Assembly (NCBI RefSeq): GCF_003994475.1
Contig: NZ_RZNY01000003.1
Span: 310,001 to 374,000 of the forward strand
Reading direction: 5' to 3'
Origin: Paenibacillus anaericanus
GTDB lineage: Bacteria > Bacillota > Bacilli > Paenibacillales > Paenibacillaceae
Length of the DNA: 64,000 nt
This document shows positions 43,297 to 52,700 of this stretch, in pieces. The notes under the pieces were generated by a model. It searched no databases. It saw nothing but the letters and a program-made list of their open reading frames with translations, and was not told the origin of the DNA. How positions within the stretch are numbered: the first letter of the stretch is position 1; each line of letters begins with the position of its first letter. The translations under genes were made by a program, and so were the position numbers.

Positions 43297-46200
43297 TTAA
43301 GCTTCGATGTAAACACCGATTTTCTTCGAACCCAGGTCGATTATCTCTCCAGCGCCTTCACATTTGCCAAAGACTAAATCCGTAACCAGAACGTTATCAC
43401 GCAGAACATTTTCAAAAGCAGTAATAGCTTCTTTTAGCTCATCGTCTACATCCAAGCACAGACGTACTCTCTTTTCGATTGGTAAATCCAGTTTTTTACG
43501 TGTATCCTGAACCGCACGAACAACCTCACGAACCCAGCCTTCTTGTTCTAGTTCTGGTGTAATATCGCTGTTAAGTGCAACAGTAATACCATAACCTGAA
43601 GCCGATGCGAATCCTGGTTTAGCTTGTTTCTCGATCAAAAGTTCTTCACTCGTAACAACCAACTCTTCACCTTCAGGTGAAGTCACAGTAAACTGTCCAT
43701 TTTCAACTATTTGAGCGGTTTCCTCAGCTGAGAGTCCCTTCATGTAACCTTGTAAAAAGCCGACATTCTTACCGTATTTTTTACCAGCTACTTTAAGGTT
43801 TAACTTCAGTGTGAAATCTACAAATCCACTGTCGCTAGTCTCGATATCAATAGCTTTGACGTTGATCTCATCCTTGATGATCTCTTCATATTCAGCCACG
43901 GCGAAATCACGATTCATGGATACAACTAGACTTGATAATGGTTGACGAGTCTTGATCCCAATTTCGTTACGAACGTTACGGGCAAGCTCAACAATTTGAC
44001 GCGCACTTTCCATATCTCTTTCAAGTTCTAGATCAATCAGCGATTCATCCGCTTTAGGATAATCTTCAAAATGCACACTTTCTCCATTACTTAGGTTCGT
44101 ATAGATCTCCTCAGACAGCAGTGGTGTATATGGAGCCATCAGCTTGGACAATGTCAGTAACACCGAAGTTAGTGTCCCATAGGCGGACAATTTATCCTCA
44201 CCAAGACCACTACCCCAGAAACGGTCACGTGACCGACGGATATACCAATTACTTAACTCATCAATGAAACCTTCGATCGCTTTAGCCGCATTGAGGAAAT
44301 CATTCACTTCAAGGCCTTTATTTACGTTTTGAATTAGGCTATTCAAGCGAGATAGAATCCAGCGATCTAGCTTACTATCAGACGGTTGATAAGCATGCTC
44401 TTCAGGTTTGTATCCATCAATCGATGCATACAAAGTTAGGAAAGCATGGGTATTTACAAGCGTGTCCACAACTTTAGATTTAGCCTCAGCTACAATACCT
44501 TTGGAGAAACGTTTACTGTTCCATGGTGCGCTGTCCGCTAACAAAGCCCAACGGAATGCATCTGTACCAAATTCGTTAATGATCTCCCACGGACTGATAA
44601 CATTACCTTTGGATTTGGACATTTTTTGTCCACTTTCATCCAAGATATGCCCCGTAGAAATAACTGCCTTGTAAGGCGCTTTACCATTATACAGTGTGGA
44701 TACAGCCAGCAAGCTGTAGAACCAGCCACGCGTCTGATCAATCCCTTCACAGATCATATCCGCCGGATACTGATCCTCGAATGCCGCTTCGTTCTCAAAA
44801 GGATAATGATGTTGAGCAAAAGGCATGGAGCCGCTGTCGAACCATACATCAATCACTTCAGGTGTCCGCGTCATCACTCCGTCTTCGCAGAATGGTGATT
44901 TCAGCTTGATAGCATCAACATATGGCTTGTGAAGTTCAATATCTTCCGGCACATTCCCAATCGCACGTTCGCGCAGATCAGCAATGCTGCTTGGAGCATA
45001 TTCTTTCCCCGTCTTATCGCAAACCCAGACATTAAGCGGTGTACCCCAATAGCGGTTACGGCTGATGTTCCAATCCACTAGATCCTCAAGGAATTTACCA
45101 AAGCGACCTTCACGAATATGTCCAGGATACCAGTCAACTGAATTATTGTTAGCAATTAATTGATCCTTCACGGCTGTTGTCTTAATAAACCAACTCTCAG
45201 TTGCATAATATAGCAGTGGAGTTTTACAACGCCAGCAGAACGGATAACTATGCTCGTATTTCTCTTTGCTGTACAGTAGTCCACGGTCAGCCAGCATTTT
45301 TACGATATCTATATCACAATCTTTAACGAATTTACCAGCTAGATCACTCACGATATCCTCGTAGCGCCCTTGAAGATTAACAACATTCATAAATTCAATT
45401 CCGTTTTCGCGGCAAGTCTTATAGTCATCCTCACCATGAGCTGGTGCTATATGAACAATACCCGTACCGCTTGAATCCGTTACAAAATCAGCAGCCACAA
45501 TCACAAGTCCATTCTCAGGCTTGATGTAATCAAATGGAGCTGTATAAGTTTTCCCTACTAGTTCGGATCCTTTAAGCTGCGATAGCACCTCATAATCGCC
45601 CTTAAGCACACTCTGGGCTAGATTCTCAGCGACAATATAGATGCCATCTTCCTGCTTCACCCGAACATAGGTTAGCGCGGGATTAACTGCCAAAGCACAA
45701 TGTCCTGGAAGGGTCCAAGGTGTAGTTGTCCAAGCTAACACATAGTCCCCGCTATCGTGAAGCTTGAATTTAGCTGTTGCACTTAGATCCTTAACATCCT
45801 CATAGCCCTGAGCAACCTCATGAGAGCTAAGTGTCGTCTCACAACTTGGACAGTAAGGACTAACTCGATGTCCGCGGTAGAGTAAACCCTTGCCATGAAT
45901 CGTTGATAACAAGTGCCACACAGTCTCAACATAGCTATTCTTCATCGTGATGTATGGATCATCCAGATCTGTCCAATAACCGATGGCTTCAGTCAGCTCT
46001 CGCCATTGCTTCTCATATTCAAATACACTAGCCTTACACTTCTCAATAAATTTCTCTACACCGTAAGTCTCAATTTCATGCTTACCCGAAATCCCAAGTT
46101 GCTTCTCTACACCCAGTTCAACTGGCAATCCATGTGTATCCCAGCCCGCTTTACGGACGACTCTGTAGCCATTCATCGTTTGATAGCGACCGATAAAGTC

Positions 46201-46401
46201 CTTGATTACCCGTCCCAGTACGTGTCCGATATGCGGAGCACCATTTGCAGTCGGAGGTCCCTCATAAAAAACATAATTAGGGCGACCCACACGATTTTCA
46301 ATGCTACGTTTAAACGTATTCTCCGTGTTCCATTTCTCAAGTATACGCATATCGCGTTGTCTTACAGGTTCTTTAACATCGACTTTTTTCATTTCAACCA
46401 A
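43297..46401 (-). CDS. ileS: isoleucyl-tRNA synthetase, type 2-like
   Basis: The 1034-residue enzyme attaches Ile to tRNA. It has the HIGH motif in PPTANGAPHIGH, the editing domain, KMSKS in GQKMSKSKGN, and a long anticodon-binding C-terminal part. It is about 110 residues longer than the 921-aa type 1 IleS of Bacillus subtilis. It lacks the C-terminal zinc-finger Cys pairs of type 1. The N-terminal VFYEGPPTANG..HVLGRVIKDFIGRYQTM is of the eukaryote-like type 2 (IleRS2) class. It is preceded by a T-box leader and sits in the usual div-lsp position. Confidence 0.92.
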   Translation of the reverse strand: MVEMKKVDVKEPVRQRDMRILEKWNTENTFKRSIENRVGRPNYVFYEGPPTANGAPHIGHVLGRVIKDFIGRYQTMNGYRVVRKAGWDTHGLPVELGVEKQLGISGKHEIETYGVEKFIEKCKASVFEYEKQWRELTEAIGYWTDLDDPYITMKNSYVETVWHLLSTIHGKGLLYRGHRVSPYCPSCETTLSSHEVAQGYEDVKDLSATAKFKLHDSGDYVLAWTTTPWTLPGHCALAVNPALTYVRVKQEDGIYIVAENLAQSVLKGDYEVLSQLKGSELVGKTYTAPFDYIKPENGLVIVAADFVTDSSGTGIVHIAPAHGEDDYKTCRENGIEFMNVVNLQGRYEDIVSDLAGKFVKDCDIDIVKMLADRGLLYSKEKYEHSYPFCWRCKTPLLYYATESWFIKTTAVKDQLIANNNSVDWYPGHIREGRFGKFLEDLVDWNISRNRYWGTPLNVWVCDKTGKEYAPSSIADLRERAIGNVPEDIELHKPYVDAIKLKSPFCEDGVMTRTPEVIDVWFDSGSMPFAQHHYPFENEAAFEDQYPADMICEGIDQTRGWFYSLLAVSTLYNGKAPYKAVISTGHILDESGQKMSKSKGNVISPWEIINEFGTDAFRWALLADSAPWNSKRFSKGIVAEAKSKVVDTLVNTHAFLTLYASIDGYKPEEHAYQPSDSKLDRWILSRLNSLIQNVNKGLEVNDFLNAAKAIEGFIDELSNWYIRRSRDRFWGSGLGEDKLSAYGTLTSVLLTLSKLMAPYTPLLSEEIYTNLSNGESVHFEDYPKADESLIDLELERDMESARQIVELARNVRNEIGIKTRQPLSSLVVSMNRDFAVAEYEEIIKDEINVKAIDIETSDSGFVDFTLKLNLKVAGKKYGKNVGFLQGYMKGLSAEETAQIVENGQFTVTSPEGEELVVTSEELLIEKQAKPGFASASGYGITVALNSDITPELEQEGWVREVVRAVQDTRKKLDLPIEKRVRLCLDVDDELKEAITAFENVLRDNVLVTDLVFGKCEGAGEIIDLGSKKIGVYIEA

Positions 46402-46441
46402 CTTCCTTCCATTTTAAAAATTTAAATAATCAAAAAACAAC

Positions 46442-46730
46442 AAAAAAAGCCTCATCCCAAAAGGGACGAGACTTTAGCTCGCGTTACCACCCTTGTTTCA
46501 TATCATCTCTGACCTCTCTTATAGATAGGCAGAGTAATATGACACTCTGATCCCATACGCTTCATATGGGGCCGGTATAACGGCCGGCAGCCGACAAAAC
46601 TTACGCTTTCCAAAGGAAATTCAGCTTTGTTTCTCCGGGAGGATATTCCGTCTGCGCCTTGAACATTGGCTTTCAGCATCATGCCAACTCTCTGCGGAAC
46701 AAAATCGCAACGTACTGGTTCCCATCATCA
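46442..46730 (-). promoter_or_regulatory. T-box leader for ileS
   Basis: The leader has Stem I features (AGAGAGTTGGC..TGAAAGCC), a likely specifier ATC (46642-46644, Ile), the T-box AAGGGTGGTAACGCG (46480-46494) and a terminator GTCTCGTCCC/GGGATGAGGC followed by Ts (46442-46472). Uncharged tRNA-Ile would favour the antiterminator. Confidence 0.9.
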
Positions 46731-46761
46731 AATACATATACGTATATTTAATCTGGTATTA

Positions 46762-46790
46762 GTTATAACTTATTATGCATATCATGTCAA
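46762..46790 (-). promoter_or_regulatory. sigma-A promoter of ileS
   Basis: TTGACA and TATAAC are separated by 17 bases on the minus strand, just upstream of the T-box. Confidence 0.7.
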
Positions 46791-46803
46791 CCATGAGAGA
46801 GAT

Positions 46804-47346
46804 CTAGTAAATTTCTCTTACTTCACGATTCTGATCGGTATCATGAACACGATCACGTTCACGGTCTCTTTCACGATCCCGATCACGTTCTTCAAGCGAC
46901 TCCCAGCCATCATGGCTTAGCAAATCTAATTGAGCTTCGATTAAAGTCCGGAAGCGGGCCCGATAAATAGACGCCTGTTTCTTAAGCTCTTCCATTTCTA
47001 TCGAGACTTTACGCGACTTGGAGAGCGATTCATTCACGATCCGGTCAGCATTCTTCTCCGCTTCCTTCACGATCAACTGAGCTTCCTTCTTCGCATTATT
47101 CCGTACTTCATCCGCGGCCTCCTGGGCCACGATAATCGTCTTACTGAGTGTTTCCTCAATGTTAGAGAAATGATTCAACTTATCTTGCATGGACATCAAC
47201 TGGTTTTGAAATTCCTTATTCTCCCGAATTACGATCTCATAATCTTTGATTATTTGATCAAGAAATTCGTTAACTTCATCTTCGTCGTATCCGCGAATAC
47301 GTCTAGAAAACTCCTTATTATGTATATCCAGCGGCGTTAATGGCAT
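46804..47346 (-). CDS. divIVA: cell division protein DivIVA
   Basis: The 180-residue protein has the DivIVA N-terminal lipid-binding domain (PLTPLDIHNKEFSRRIRGYDEDEVNEFLD) and a long coiled coil (residues 30-130). It binds curved membrane at septa and poles. The C-terminus is unusual: the segment EERDRDRERDRERDRVHD is a low-complexity charged repeat. GGAGGTG precedes the ATG. It lies between ylmH and the ileS leader, the standard position. Confidence 0.93.
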   Translation of the reverse strand: MPLTPLDIHNKEFSRRIRGYDEDEVNEFLDQIIKDYEIVIRENKEFQNQLMSMQDKLNHFSNIEETLSKTIIVAQEAADEVRNNAKKEAQLIVKEAEKNADRIVNESLSKSRKVSIEMEELKKQASIYRARFRTLIEAQLDLLSHDGWESLEERDRDRERDRERDRVHDTDQNREVREIY

Positions 47347-47457
47347 TGACCCGCACCTCCTATAGATTTCGAAACATCCCTTAGGGAAGAGTATGATGTC
47401 TTCGGTACATATTTTGTAGTTAAATTCGACAGGAATCCGCGAATTCCTGCCAAACTT

Positions 47458-48240
47458 TCACACAAATTTACCGATGCTGACACGATGTCTTCCTTTTTTG
47501 GTTATTCCGTCTATCTCAATGACTTTGAATCTGCCGAAACCTTGTAGTGCCACGACATCGCCAGCCTTCAGAGATTTAGAAGGATCTTCCTCCGTCTTCC
47601 AGTTCACTCTGCACCGTCCTGCCTTAATCGGAACTAGCACTTTACTCCGGCTCAAACGAAATACATCACTTACAATCCCATCCAAACGTAAAGAAGCCAC
47701 CGTTAAATCCAGCGGCTGGAGCGTAGACTCTGTCGTTCTCAGTGCTTCAAGTTCTAATATATCGGTCATGACACCGATTCGATGTACTTGATGCAGGTTC
47801 AAATGCAAAAACGATGTAATCTCTTCCGCCACGACAACATGGCATCCGTCCTCTCGAACATGAATATCACCGATTTTGTCCCGTTTGAGCCCTAAGCCGA
47901 GGATAGCGCCCAAATAATCTCCATGCTGAAGGGAAATAAACTTCTGATCCCCTGAAGTTATGCTAAGTACTTTCATGCCCATTGGTTCGCTAGCGATATC
48001 CCGATAATCCGGGGCAATCAAAGCACGCCGTCTCTCAGCACCTTCATACCCACCATCTAAGCGAAATACTACATCCAAATGGCGATTCGCCAACGTTTCC
48101 AAAATGTAACTTTGCCGCGGATCGAGGAAATCACTCCGCTTAACCTCGTGATATTCCCCGGCATTCCTAACCCATTCCCATGCCTTATCAGCAAATGGAC
48201 GTTCTTCCGGACGAAAATGCTCATATATATCAAAATTCAT
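47458..48240 (-). CDS. ylmH: YlmH, S4 domain RNA-binding protein
   Basis: This 260-residue protein has the YlmH N-terminal domain (FDIYEHFRPEERPF) and a C-terminal S4 domain (LDGIVSDVFRLSRSKV..GDVVALQGFGRFKV). Homologues act in division and rescue of stalled 50S subunits. The ATG overlaps the ylmG stop by 4 bases. Confidence 0.9.
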   Translation of the reverse strand: MNFDIYEHFRPEERPFADKAWEWVRNAGEYHEVKRSDFLDPRQSYILETLANRHLDVVFRLDGGYEGAERRRALIAPDYRDIASEPMGMKVLSITSGDQKFISLQHGDYLGAILGLGLKRDKIGDIHVREDGCHVVVAEEITSFLHLNLHQVHRIGVMTDILELEALRTTESTLQPLDLTVASLRLDGIVSDVFRLSRSKVLVPIKAGRCRVNWKTEEDPSKSLKAGDVVALQGFGRFKVIEIDGITKKGRHRVSIGKFV

Positions 48241-48506
48241 ACGAAATAAAGGATCAGACTCACCAGACCGTACCGGGCTAAACGAAGTACATAAAGTGCC
48301 ACGATAGGAGAAATGTCAATCGTCCCCATAATAGGTGGAATAAAACGCCGGAACGGTGCTAAATATGGTTCTACTAGTTTGCCAAGTAATTCGCCAATAA
48401 AGCTCTCACGAGCATTAGGAAGCCAAGACATTAAAATATACGCTAAAATCATATAGAAATAAATATTGTACAGCAAATTAACCAAACTAATAATAGTAAA
48501 TGCCAA
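48237..48506 (-). CDS. ylmG: YggT family membrane protein
   Basis: The 89-residue protein has two hydrophobic segments and the family signature PNARESFIGELLGKLVEPYLAPFRRFIP. The start is TTG at 48506, seven bases after GAGGTGA. It is part of the ylm cluster; its role relates to division or membrane organisation. Confidence 0.85.
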   Translation of the reverse strand: MAFTIISLVNLLYNIYFYMILAYILMSWLPNARESFIGELLGKLVEPYLAPFRRFIPPIMGTIDISPIVALYVLRLARYGLVSLILYFV

Positions 48507-48513
48507 GATGTCT

Positions 48514-48963
48514 TCACCTCATTCTGTTGTAATCTGGATCCTCTGTCAGTATCTCTGTGATGGCTCCTTGGATTTCTACTGTATCTGGCGTACAGAGAAA
48601 GATATTTCCACCAATTTTCGAAATACTTCCGCTTAATGCATATATCGTACCACTTAAAAAATCGATTATACGCATAGCTTGATCATTTCGCACCCGCTGT
48701 AAATTTACAACAACGGTTCGGTGGGATCGTAAGTGGTCAGCGATTTCCTGTGCTTCATCATAGGAACGTGGTTCATTCAGAATCACTTTAACATTTTTCT
48801 GCGAATGAATACTTACCACATTGTTTCCTCTCTGATTCTTACGGGATTCAAAGCTCGGGGTTTCAAAATCTAACTCTTCCTGACCGGAAAATTTCTCGCG
48901 CTCCACAATTTCTTCTTCTTCCTGTAGACCCAGAAAGTTCATAAACTTATTCATTACTCCCAT
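48514..48963 (-). CDS. sepF: SepF, Z-ring assembly protein
   Basis: The 149-residue protein has an N-terminal amphipathic membrane helix (MNKFMNFLGL), an acidic linker and the SepF core (NEPRSYDEAQEIADHLRSH, VVVNLQRV). It anchors and bundles FtsZ filaments. The ATG overlaps the ylmE stop (TAATG). Confidence 0.92.
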   Translation of the reverse strand: MGVMNKFMNFLGLQEEEEIVEREKFSGQEELDFETPSFESRKNQRGNNVVSIHSQKNVKVILNEPRSYDEAQEIADHLRSHRTVVVNLQRVRNDQAMRIIDFLSGTIYALSGSISKIGGNIFLCTPDTVEIQGAITEILTEDPDYNRMR

Positions 48964-49655
48964 TACGTCTCTTCCCCTTTCCCCACTAAAAGAGTCCCGA
49001 GGCGCACCCAGGTCGCCCCCTCTTCAATCGCCACTTCAAAATCATCAGACATTCCCATTGATAGTTCCTTCAATGGTTCCTTAGTCAAAGCCTGAGTATT
49101 TAGGTCATCCCGAAGTTCCCGTAAGGCTCGAAAAACTGGCCTTGTTAACTCCGGGTCATCTACAATTGGAGCCATAGTCATAAGTCCAATAATCTTTACA
49201 TGGGATAATTCCGCTGTCTCTTTAAGGAAGGCTGCTGCTTCATGGGGTTGTATCCCTTGTTTGGAAGATTCACCTGATACATTAACTTGAAGAAACGCCA
49301 GAACCTTAGTTCCTGTAGCCGCCGCTCTCTTCTCCAGTTCTTTCGCCAGAGAGAGTCGATCAAGCGAATGAATATATTGAACTCTTCCAATGACATCTTT
49401 GACTTTGTTACTTTGCAAATGGCCTATATAATGCCATGTTCCTCTGCCGCCAAGTGCCTCCCATTTCGGGACTGCATTCTGTGGACGGTTCTCTCCGATG
49501 TGTAAGATCCCTTCATCCAAAACGGATCGCGTTGTATCTAAGGACACATACTTGGTCACAGCAACAATGTTTACCTCTTCCTCGCTGCGCCCACTCCGTT
49601 CACATGCTTCTTTGACGCGCTGTCTAATATGCTCTATCCGTTCTTTAAGCGACAA
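48963..49655 (-). CDS. YggS/YlmE PLP-binding homeostasis protein
   Basis: This 230-residue PLPBP-family protein has the PLP lysine in VAVTKYVS and the barrel segments GENRPQNAVPKWE and MSDDFEVAIEEGATWVRLG. It governs free PLP. The start is TTG at 49655, seven bases after GAGGTGA. It is followed by sepF with overlapping stop and start. Confidence 0.9.
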   Translation of the reverse strand: MSLKERIEHIRQRVKEACERSGRSEEEVNIVAVTKYVSLDTTRSVLDEGILHIGENRPQNAVPKWEALGGRGTWHYIGHLQSNKVKDVIGRVQYIHSLDRLSLAKELEKRAAATGTKVLAFLQVNVSGESSKQGIQPHEAAAFLKETAELSHVKIIGLMTMAPIVDDPELTRPVFRALRELRDDLNTQALTKEPLKELSMGMSDDFEVAIEEGATWVRLGTLLVGKGEET

Positions 49656-49662
49656 AGAAGGA

Positions 49663-50514
49663 TCACCTCACTTTCATGCCAATCCAGCTCGCCATCCTCC
49701 CTGTTATCCCATTCTGTTCACGATATGAGAAGAACTTATCTGGATGACAGCTTGTACACCATGATGTACATTCGATATGAGTCGGCAATATTCCTGCTTC
49801 TATCATAATAATTCGATTCAATTCTTTCAAGTTCAACATCGTTCGGTCGTTATTTCGGGAAGCTGTAATCAAATTAGGATTGCTTGTAGCACCTTCAGTT
49901 AACGGTATTGCCTCCCCGACCTTGGACATTACAACTTCATCCACCTCATAACAACATTGACCGATAGAAGGACCGATGGCAGTCATAATGTCACTTCTAC
50001 AACTGTCATATTCAGTTTCCATAGTCTCTATTACAGCTTCAGCTATTCGCCCTACCGTTCCTTTCCACCCAGCATGCGCCAGCCCAACGACATGATGAAC
50101 CGGATCTAGAAAATAGAGCGGAACGCAATCAGCGTAAAATGAAGTCAACAGAACATCCGGTACATTCGTTACTAAAGCGTCTGTATCCTGAAAAGCACTA
50201 CTCCGATCTGAGTAGCCCTTACCACGATCACTATCCTTGACAATAGCTACCCTGACACCATGAACTTGTTCTCCACATACCCAAGAATTCGATGAAAAGC
50301 CCAGTTCTTCAACAAGCTTTCGTCTGTTCTCCTTAACCATCACTGGGTCATCCCCGACATGATATGCTAAATTCAAACTGTCATAAGGTGAACGACCAAT
50401 CCCACCACTTCGTCCCGTAAAACCTACGCTTAGGCCAGGCAACATGGAATTCCAAGAGTTGAGATCGAACCGCTCGGGTTGTTCTTGTCTAGGGTTCCAT
50501 ATAAACGGTTCCAT
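49663..50514 (-). CDS. pgeF: PgeF/YfiH family protein (YlmD)
   Basis: The 283-residue protein has the multicopper-oxidase-like DUF152 features YADCVPLYF (Cys), GLAHAGWKGT (His) and ITASRNN. The family is now linked to purine nucleoside phosphorylase activity and to editing of peptidoglycan precursors. GGAGGAG gives best spacing to the ATG at 50514; an ATG one codon upstream is also possible. Confidence 0.85.
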   Translation of the reverse strand: MEPFIWNPRQEQPERFDLNSWNSMLPGLSVGFTGRSGGIGRSPYDSLNLAYHVGDDPVMVKENRRKLVEELGFSSNSWVCGEQVHGVRVAIVKDSDRGKGYSDRSSAFQDTDALVTNVPDVLLTSFYADCVPLYFLDPVHHVVGLAHAGWKGTVGRIAEAVIETMETEYDSCRSDIMTAIGPSIGQCCYEVDEVVMSKVGEAIPLTEGATSNPNLITASRNNDRTMLNLKELNRIIMIEAGILPTHIECTSWCTSCHPDKFFSYREQNGITGRMASWIGMKVR

Positions 50515-50591
50515 CATCCATCTCCTCCATACAGATACTCATCCAAAACTTGTAACCTGTTCCCAGTTTACCACAACATATGCGATAACGC

Positions 50592-50924
50592 TTAATTTCG
50601 ACGTTCTGTTCGTTCTGCTCGTTCCGCCCGTCCATCCCTGTCAATATACACGGTATTCTCATATTGCTGCTGGCCAACGCGTGATTCTCTTACCTCATCC
50701 ATTTTAACTAAGACCACATCCGCACCAATCTTAACAATATTCTTCCATGGGATAATGAGATCACTCCCTCCCCCAAACAGCCCCATGAATTTAGTGTTTA
50801 CCGGTACAACAATAGCCTCAATCAGACCTTGTCTGAGATCTAACTCCAAATCACTAATTTGTCCTAGTCGTTTCCCATCGACAACATTGATGACGTCTTT
50901 CGTTTGAAAATCAGAAATTTTCAT
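50592..50924 (-). CDS. YlmC/YmxH family sporulation protein (PRC barrel)
   Basis: The 110-residue protein has the PRC-barrel pattern ISDFQTKDVINVVDGKRLGQISDLELD and GSDLIIPWKNIVKIGADVVLV. The C-terminus ends with an Arg/Glu tail (AERAERTERRN). YlmC/YmxH proteins are sporulation-associated with unknown role. It lies between sigG and pgeF. Confidence 0.85.
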   Translation of the reverse strand: MKISDFQTKDVINVVDGKRLGQISDLELDLRQGLIEAIVVPVNTKFMGLFGGGSDLIIPWKNIVKIGADVVLVKMDEVRESRVGQQQYENTVYIDRDGRAERAERTERRN

Positions 50925-51051
50925 ACTACTCTCACCACGCTATCCATATTGACGCGCCCCCATCCTGCTAATCATATTGCCTATATACTATATGTATCGT
51001 GTCTCCAAAAAAGAAATGTCGGGGCAAACACAACACTTATTTACCCTTAAG

Positions 51052-51081
51052 AAAAAGGCCCCCGCAGGGACCTTTGCCTTT
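51052..51081 (-). terminator. terminator of sigG
   Basis: On the minus strand AAGGC..GGTCCC pairs with GGGGGCC..CCTT and is followed by Ts, just after the sigG stop. Confidence 0.75.
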
Positions 51082-51087
51082 TCATAT

Positions 51088-51870
51088 TTACGACTTTACA
51101 TGTTTCTGCATTTGTACAATGGCGGATTTCTCAAGTCGAGAGACTTGGGCTTGGGAGATACCGATCTCATCGGCAACCTCCATCTGCGTCTTACCTTCAA
51201 AGAAGCGCATCGAAAGAATCATTTTCTCGCGGCGATTAAGTCGCTGCATCGCTTCACGAAGTGCTATTTCCTCAATCCAAGATACATCTTTGTTTCTCTC
51301 GTCACCAATCTGATCCATAACGTAGATCGGGTCGCCACCATCATGATAAATGGGTTCAAACAAGGAAACAGGATCCTGAATCGCATCTAGAGCAAATACA
51401 ACATCCTCTTTAGGTATACCTAGCGCTTCAGCGATTTCAGAAACTGTTGGTTCTCGCGAATTTCGGTTCGTTAGGCTGTCCCGCATCTGCAGCGCTTTAT
51501 AGGCGATGTCACGCAAACTACGAGATACCCTAATTGGGTTATTATCACGCAAATAGCGTCGAATTTCTCCAATGATCATCGGTACTGCATAAGTTGAAAA
51601 TTTGACATTCTGCGATAAGTCGAAATTATCAATAGCTTTCATGAGTCCGATGCAGCCAACTTGAAACAGGTCGTCCACATACTCCCCTCGATTATTGAAG
51701 CGCTGGATGACGCTAAGCACTAATCTGAGGTTACCATTCACTAACTTCTCTCTAGCTGATCTCACGTGGTCCTGTTGCAAGGAGTGGAACAATTCCCGCA
51801 TTTCCGTATTGTTTAGAACGGGTAATTTGGCGGTATCCACGCCACAAATCTCAACTTTATTTCGGGTCAT
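51088..51870 (-). CDS. sigG: forespore sigma factor SigG
   Basis: This 260-residue sigma-70 factor directs late forespore transcription. It has an N-terminal TRNKVEICGVDTAKLPVL (the sigma-G start), region 2 (DDLFQVGCIGLMKAIDNFDL), region 3 and region 4.2 HTH (EVADEIGISQAQVSRLEKSA). A sigma-F-type promoter lies 35 bases upstream. Confidence 0.96.
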   Translation of the reverse strand: MTRNKVEICGVDTAKLPVLNNTEMRELFHSLQQDHVRSAREKLVNGNLRLVLSVIQRFNNRGEYVDDLFQVGCIGLMKAIDNFDLSQNVKFSTYAVPMIIGEIRRYLRDNNPIRVSRSLRDIAYKALQMRDSLTNRNSREPTVSEIAEALGIPKEDVVFALDAIQDPVSLFEPIYHDGGDPIYVMDQIGDERNKDVSWIEEIALREAMQRLNRREKMILSMRFFEGKTQMEVADEIGISQAQVSRLEKSAIVQMQKHVKS

Positions 51871-51904
51871 CGTGTCTTACCTCCCAAGGAGAAACATTAA
51901 TGAT

Positions 51905-51934
51905 CAGTATCTCCCGGGGTTGCTTTTTTATTCC
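51905..51934 (-). promoter_or_regulatory. candidate sigma-F promoter of sigG
   Basis: GGAATA and GGAGATACTG are separated by 14 bases and fit the sigma-F/G consensus (WGHATA-N14-16-GGHRAMRMT) at nearly all positions. In Bacillus subtilis sigG is switched on by sigma-F. Confidence 0.5.
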
Positions 51935-51959
51935 TGAATTCGAAACAAGAGGAATTCAT

Positions 51960-52682
51960 TTAGACCATCTTATTAAATTCTTTGCGGAGGCGTTTGATAA
52001 TTCTTTTCTCTAAACGTGAGATATAAGATTGAGAAATACCCAATAGATCTGCGACATCTTTCTGTGTTTTCTCATCTCCATCTACCAGTCCGAATCTGAG
52101 TTCCATAATCATCCGTTCCCGTTCACTGAGCTTATCAAGTGCTTTGTGTAGTAATTTACGATCAACTTGTTCCTCAATGTTACGATAGATCGTATCGTTC
52201 TCCGTACCAAGTACATCGGATAAAAGTAATTCATTACCGTCCCAATCAATATTCAGCGGCTCATCAAACGAAACTTCGGTACGGATTTTACTATTCCGCC
52301 GTAAATACATTAGAATCTCATTCTCTATACAACGGGATGCGTACGTGGCAAGTTTGATCTTCTTTTCTGGATCAAACGTATTCACAGCTTTGATAAGCCC
52401 GATAGCCCCGATAGATACCAAATCTTCAATATTAATACCTGTATTCTCAAATTTTCGAGCAATATAAACCACTAGACGCAGATTTCTTTCGATCAGCATT
52501 GCCCGGATAGCTGAGTCGCCGGAAGGAAGACGTAATAGTAAAACTTCCTCTTCTTCACGAGTCAATGGAGGGGGGAGCGCTTCGCTTCCACCGATATAAT
52601 AAATTTCTTCGCTTTTAAGCCCAAATAAAAATAACAACCGGTAGTACTGTAACTGGAGCAACAGTTTCCATTTTACATACAT
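51960..52682 (-). CDS. sigE: pro-sigma-E, mother cell sigma factor
   Basis: The 240-residue protein has an amphipathic pro-sequence (about residues 1-28) and the conserved cleavage region [14 protein letters not shown]. Region 2 is [24 protein letters not shown], and the 4.2 HTH is [20 protein letters not shown]. SpoIIGA, encoded just upstream, processes it after septation. GGAGG precedes the ATG. Confidence 0.97.
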   Translation of the reverse strand: MYVKWKLLLQLQYYRLLFLFGLKSEEIYYIGGSEALPPPLTREEEEVLLLRLPSGDSAIRAMLIERNLRLVVYIARKFENTGINIEDLVSIGAIGLIKAVNTFDPEKKIKLATYASRCIENEILMYLRRNSKIRTEVSFDEPLNIDWDGNELLLSDVLGTENDTIYRNIEEQVDRKLLHKALDKLSERERMIMELRFGLVDGDEKTQKDVADLLGISQSYISRLEKRIIKRLRKEFNKMV

Positions 52683-52700
52683 CTTCTCTTTCCTCCCATT

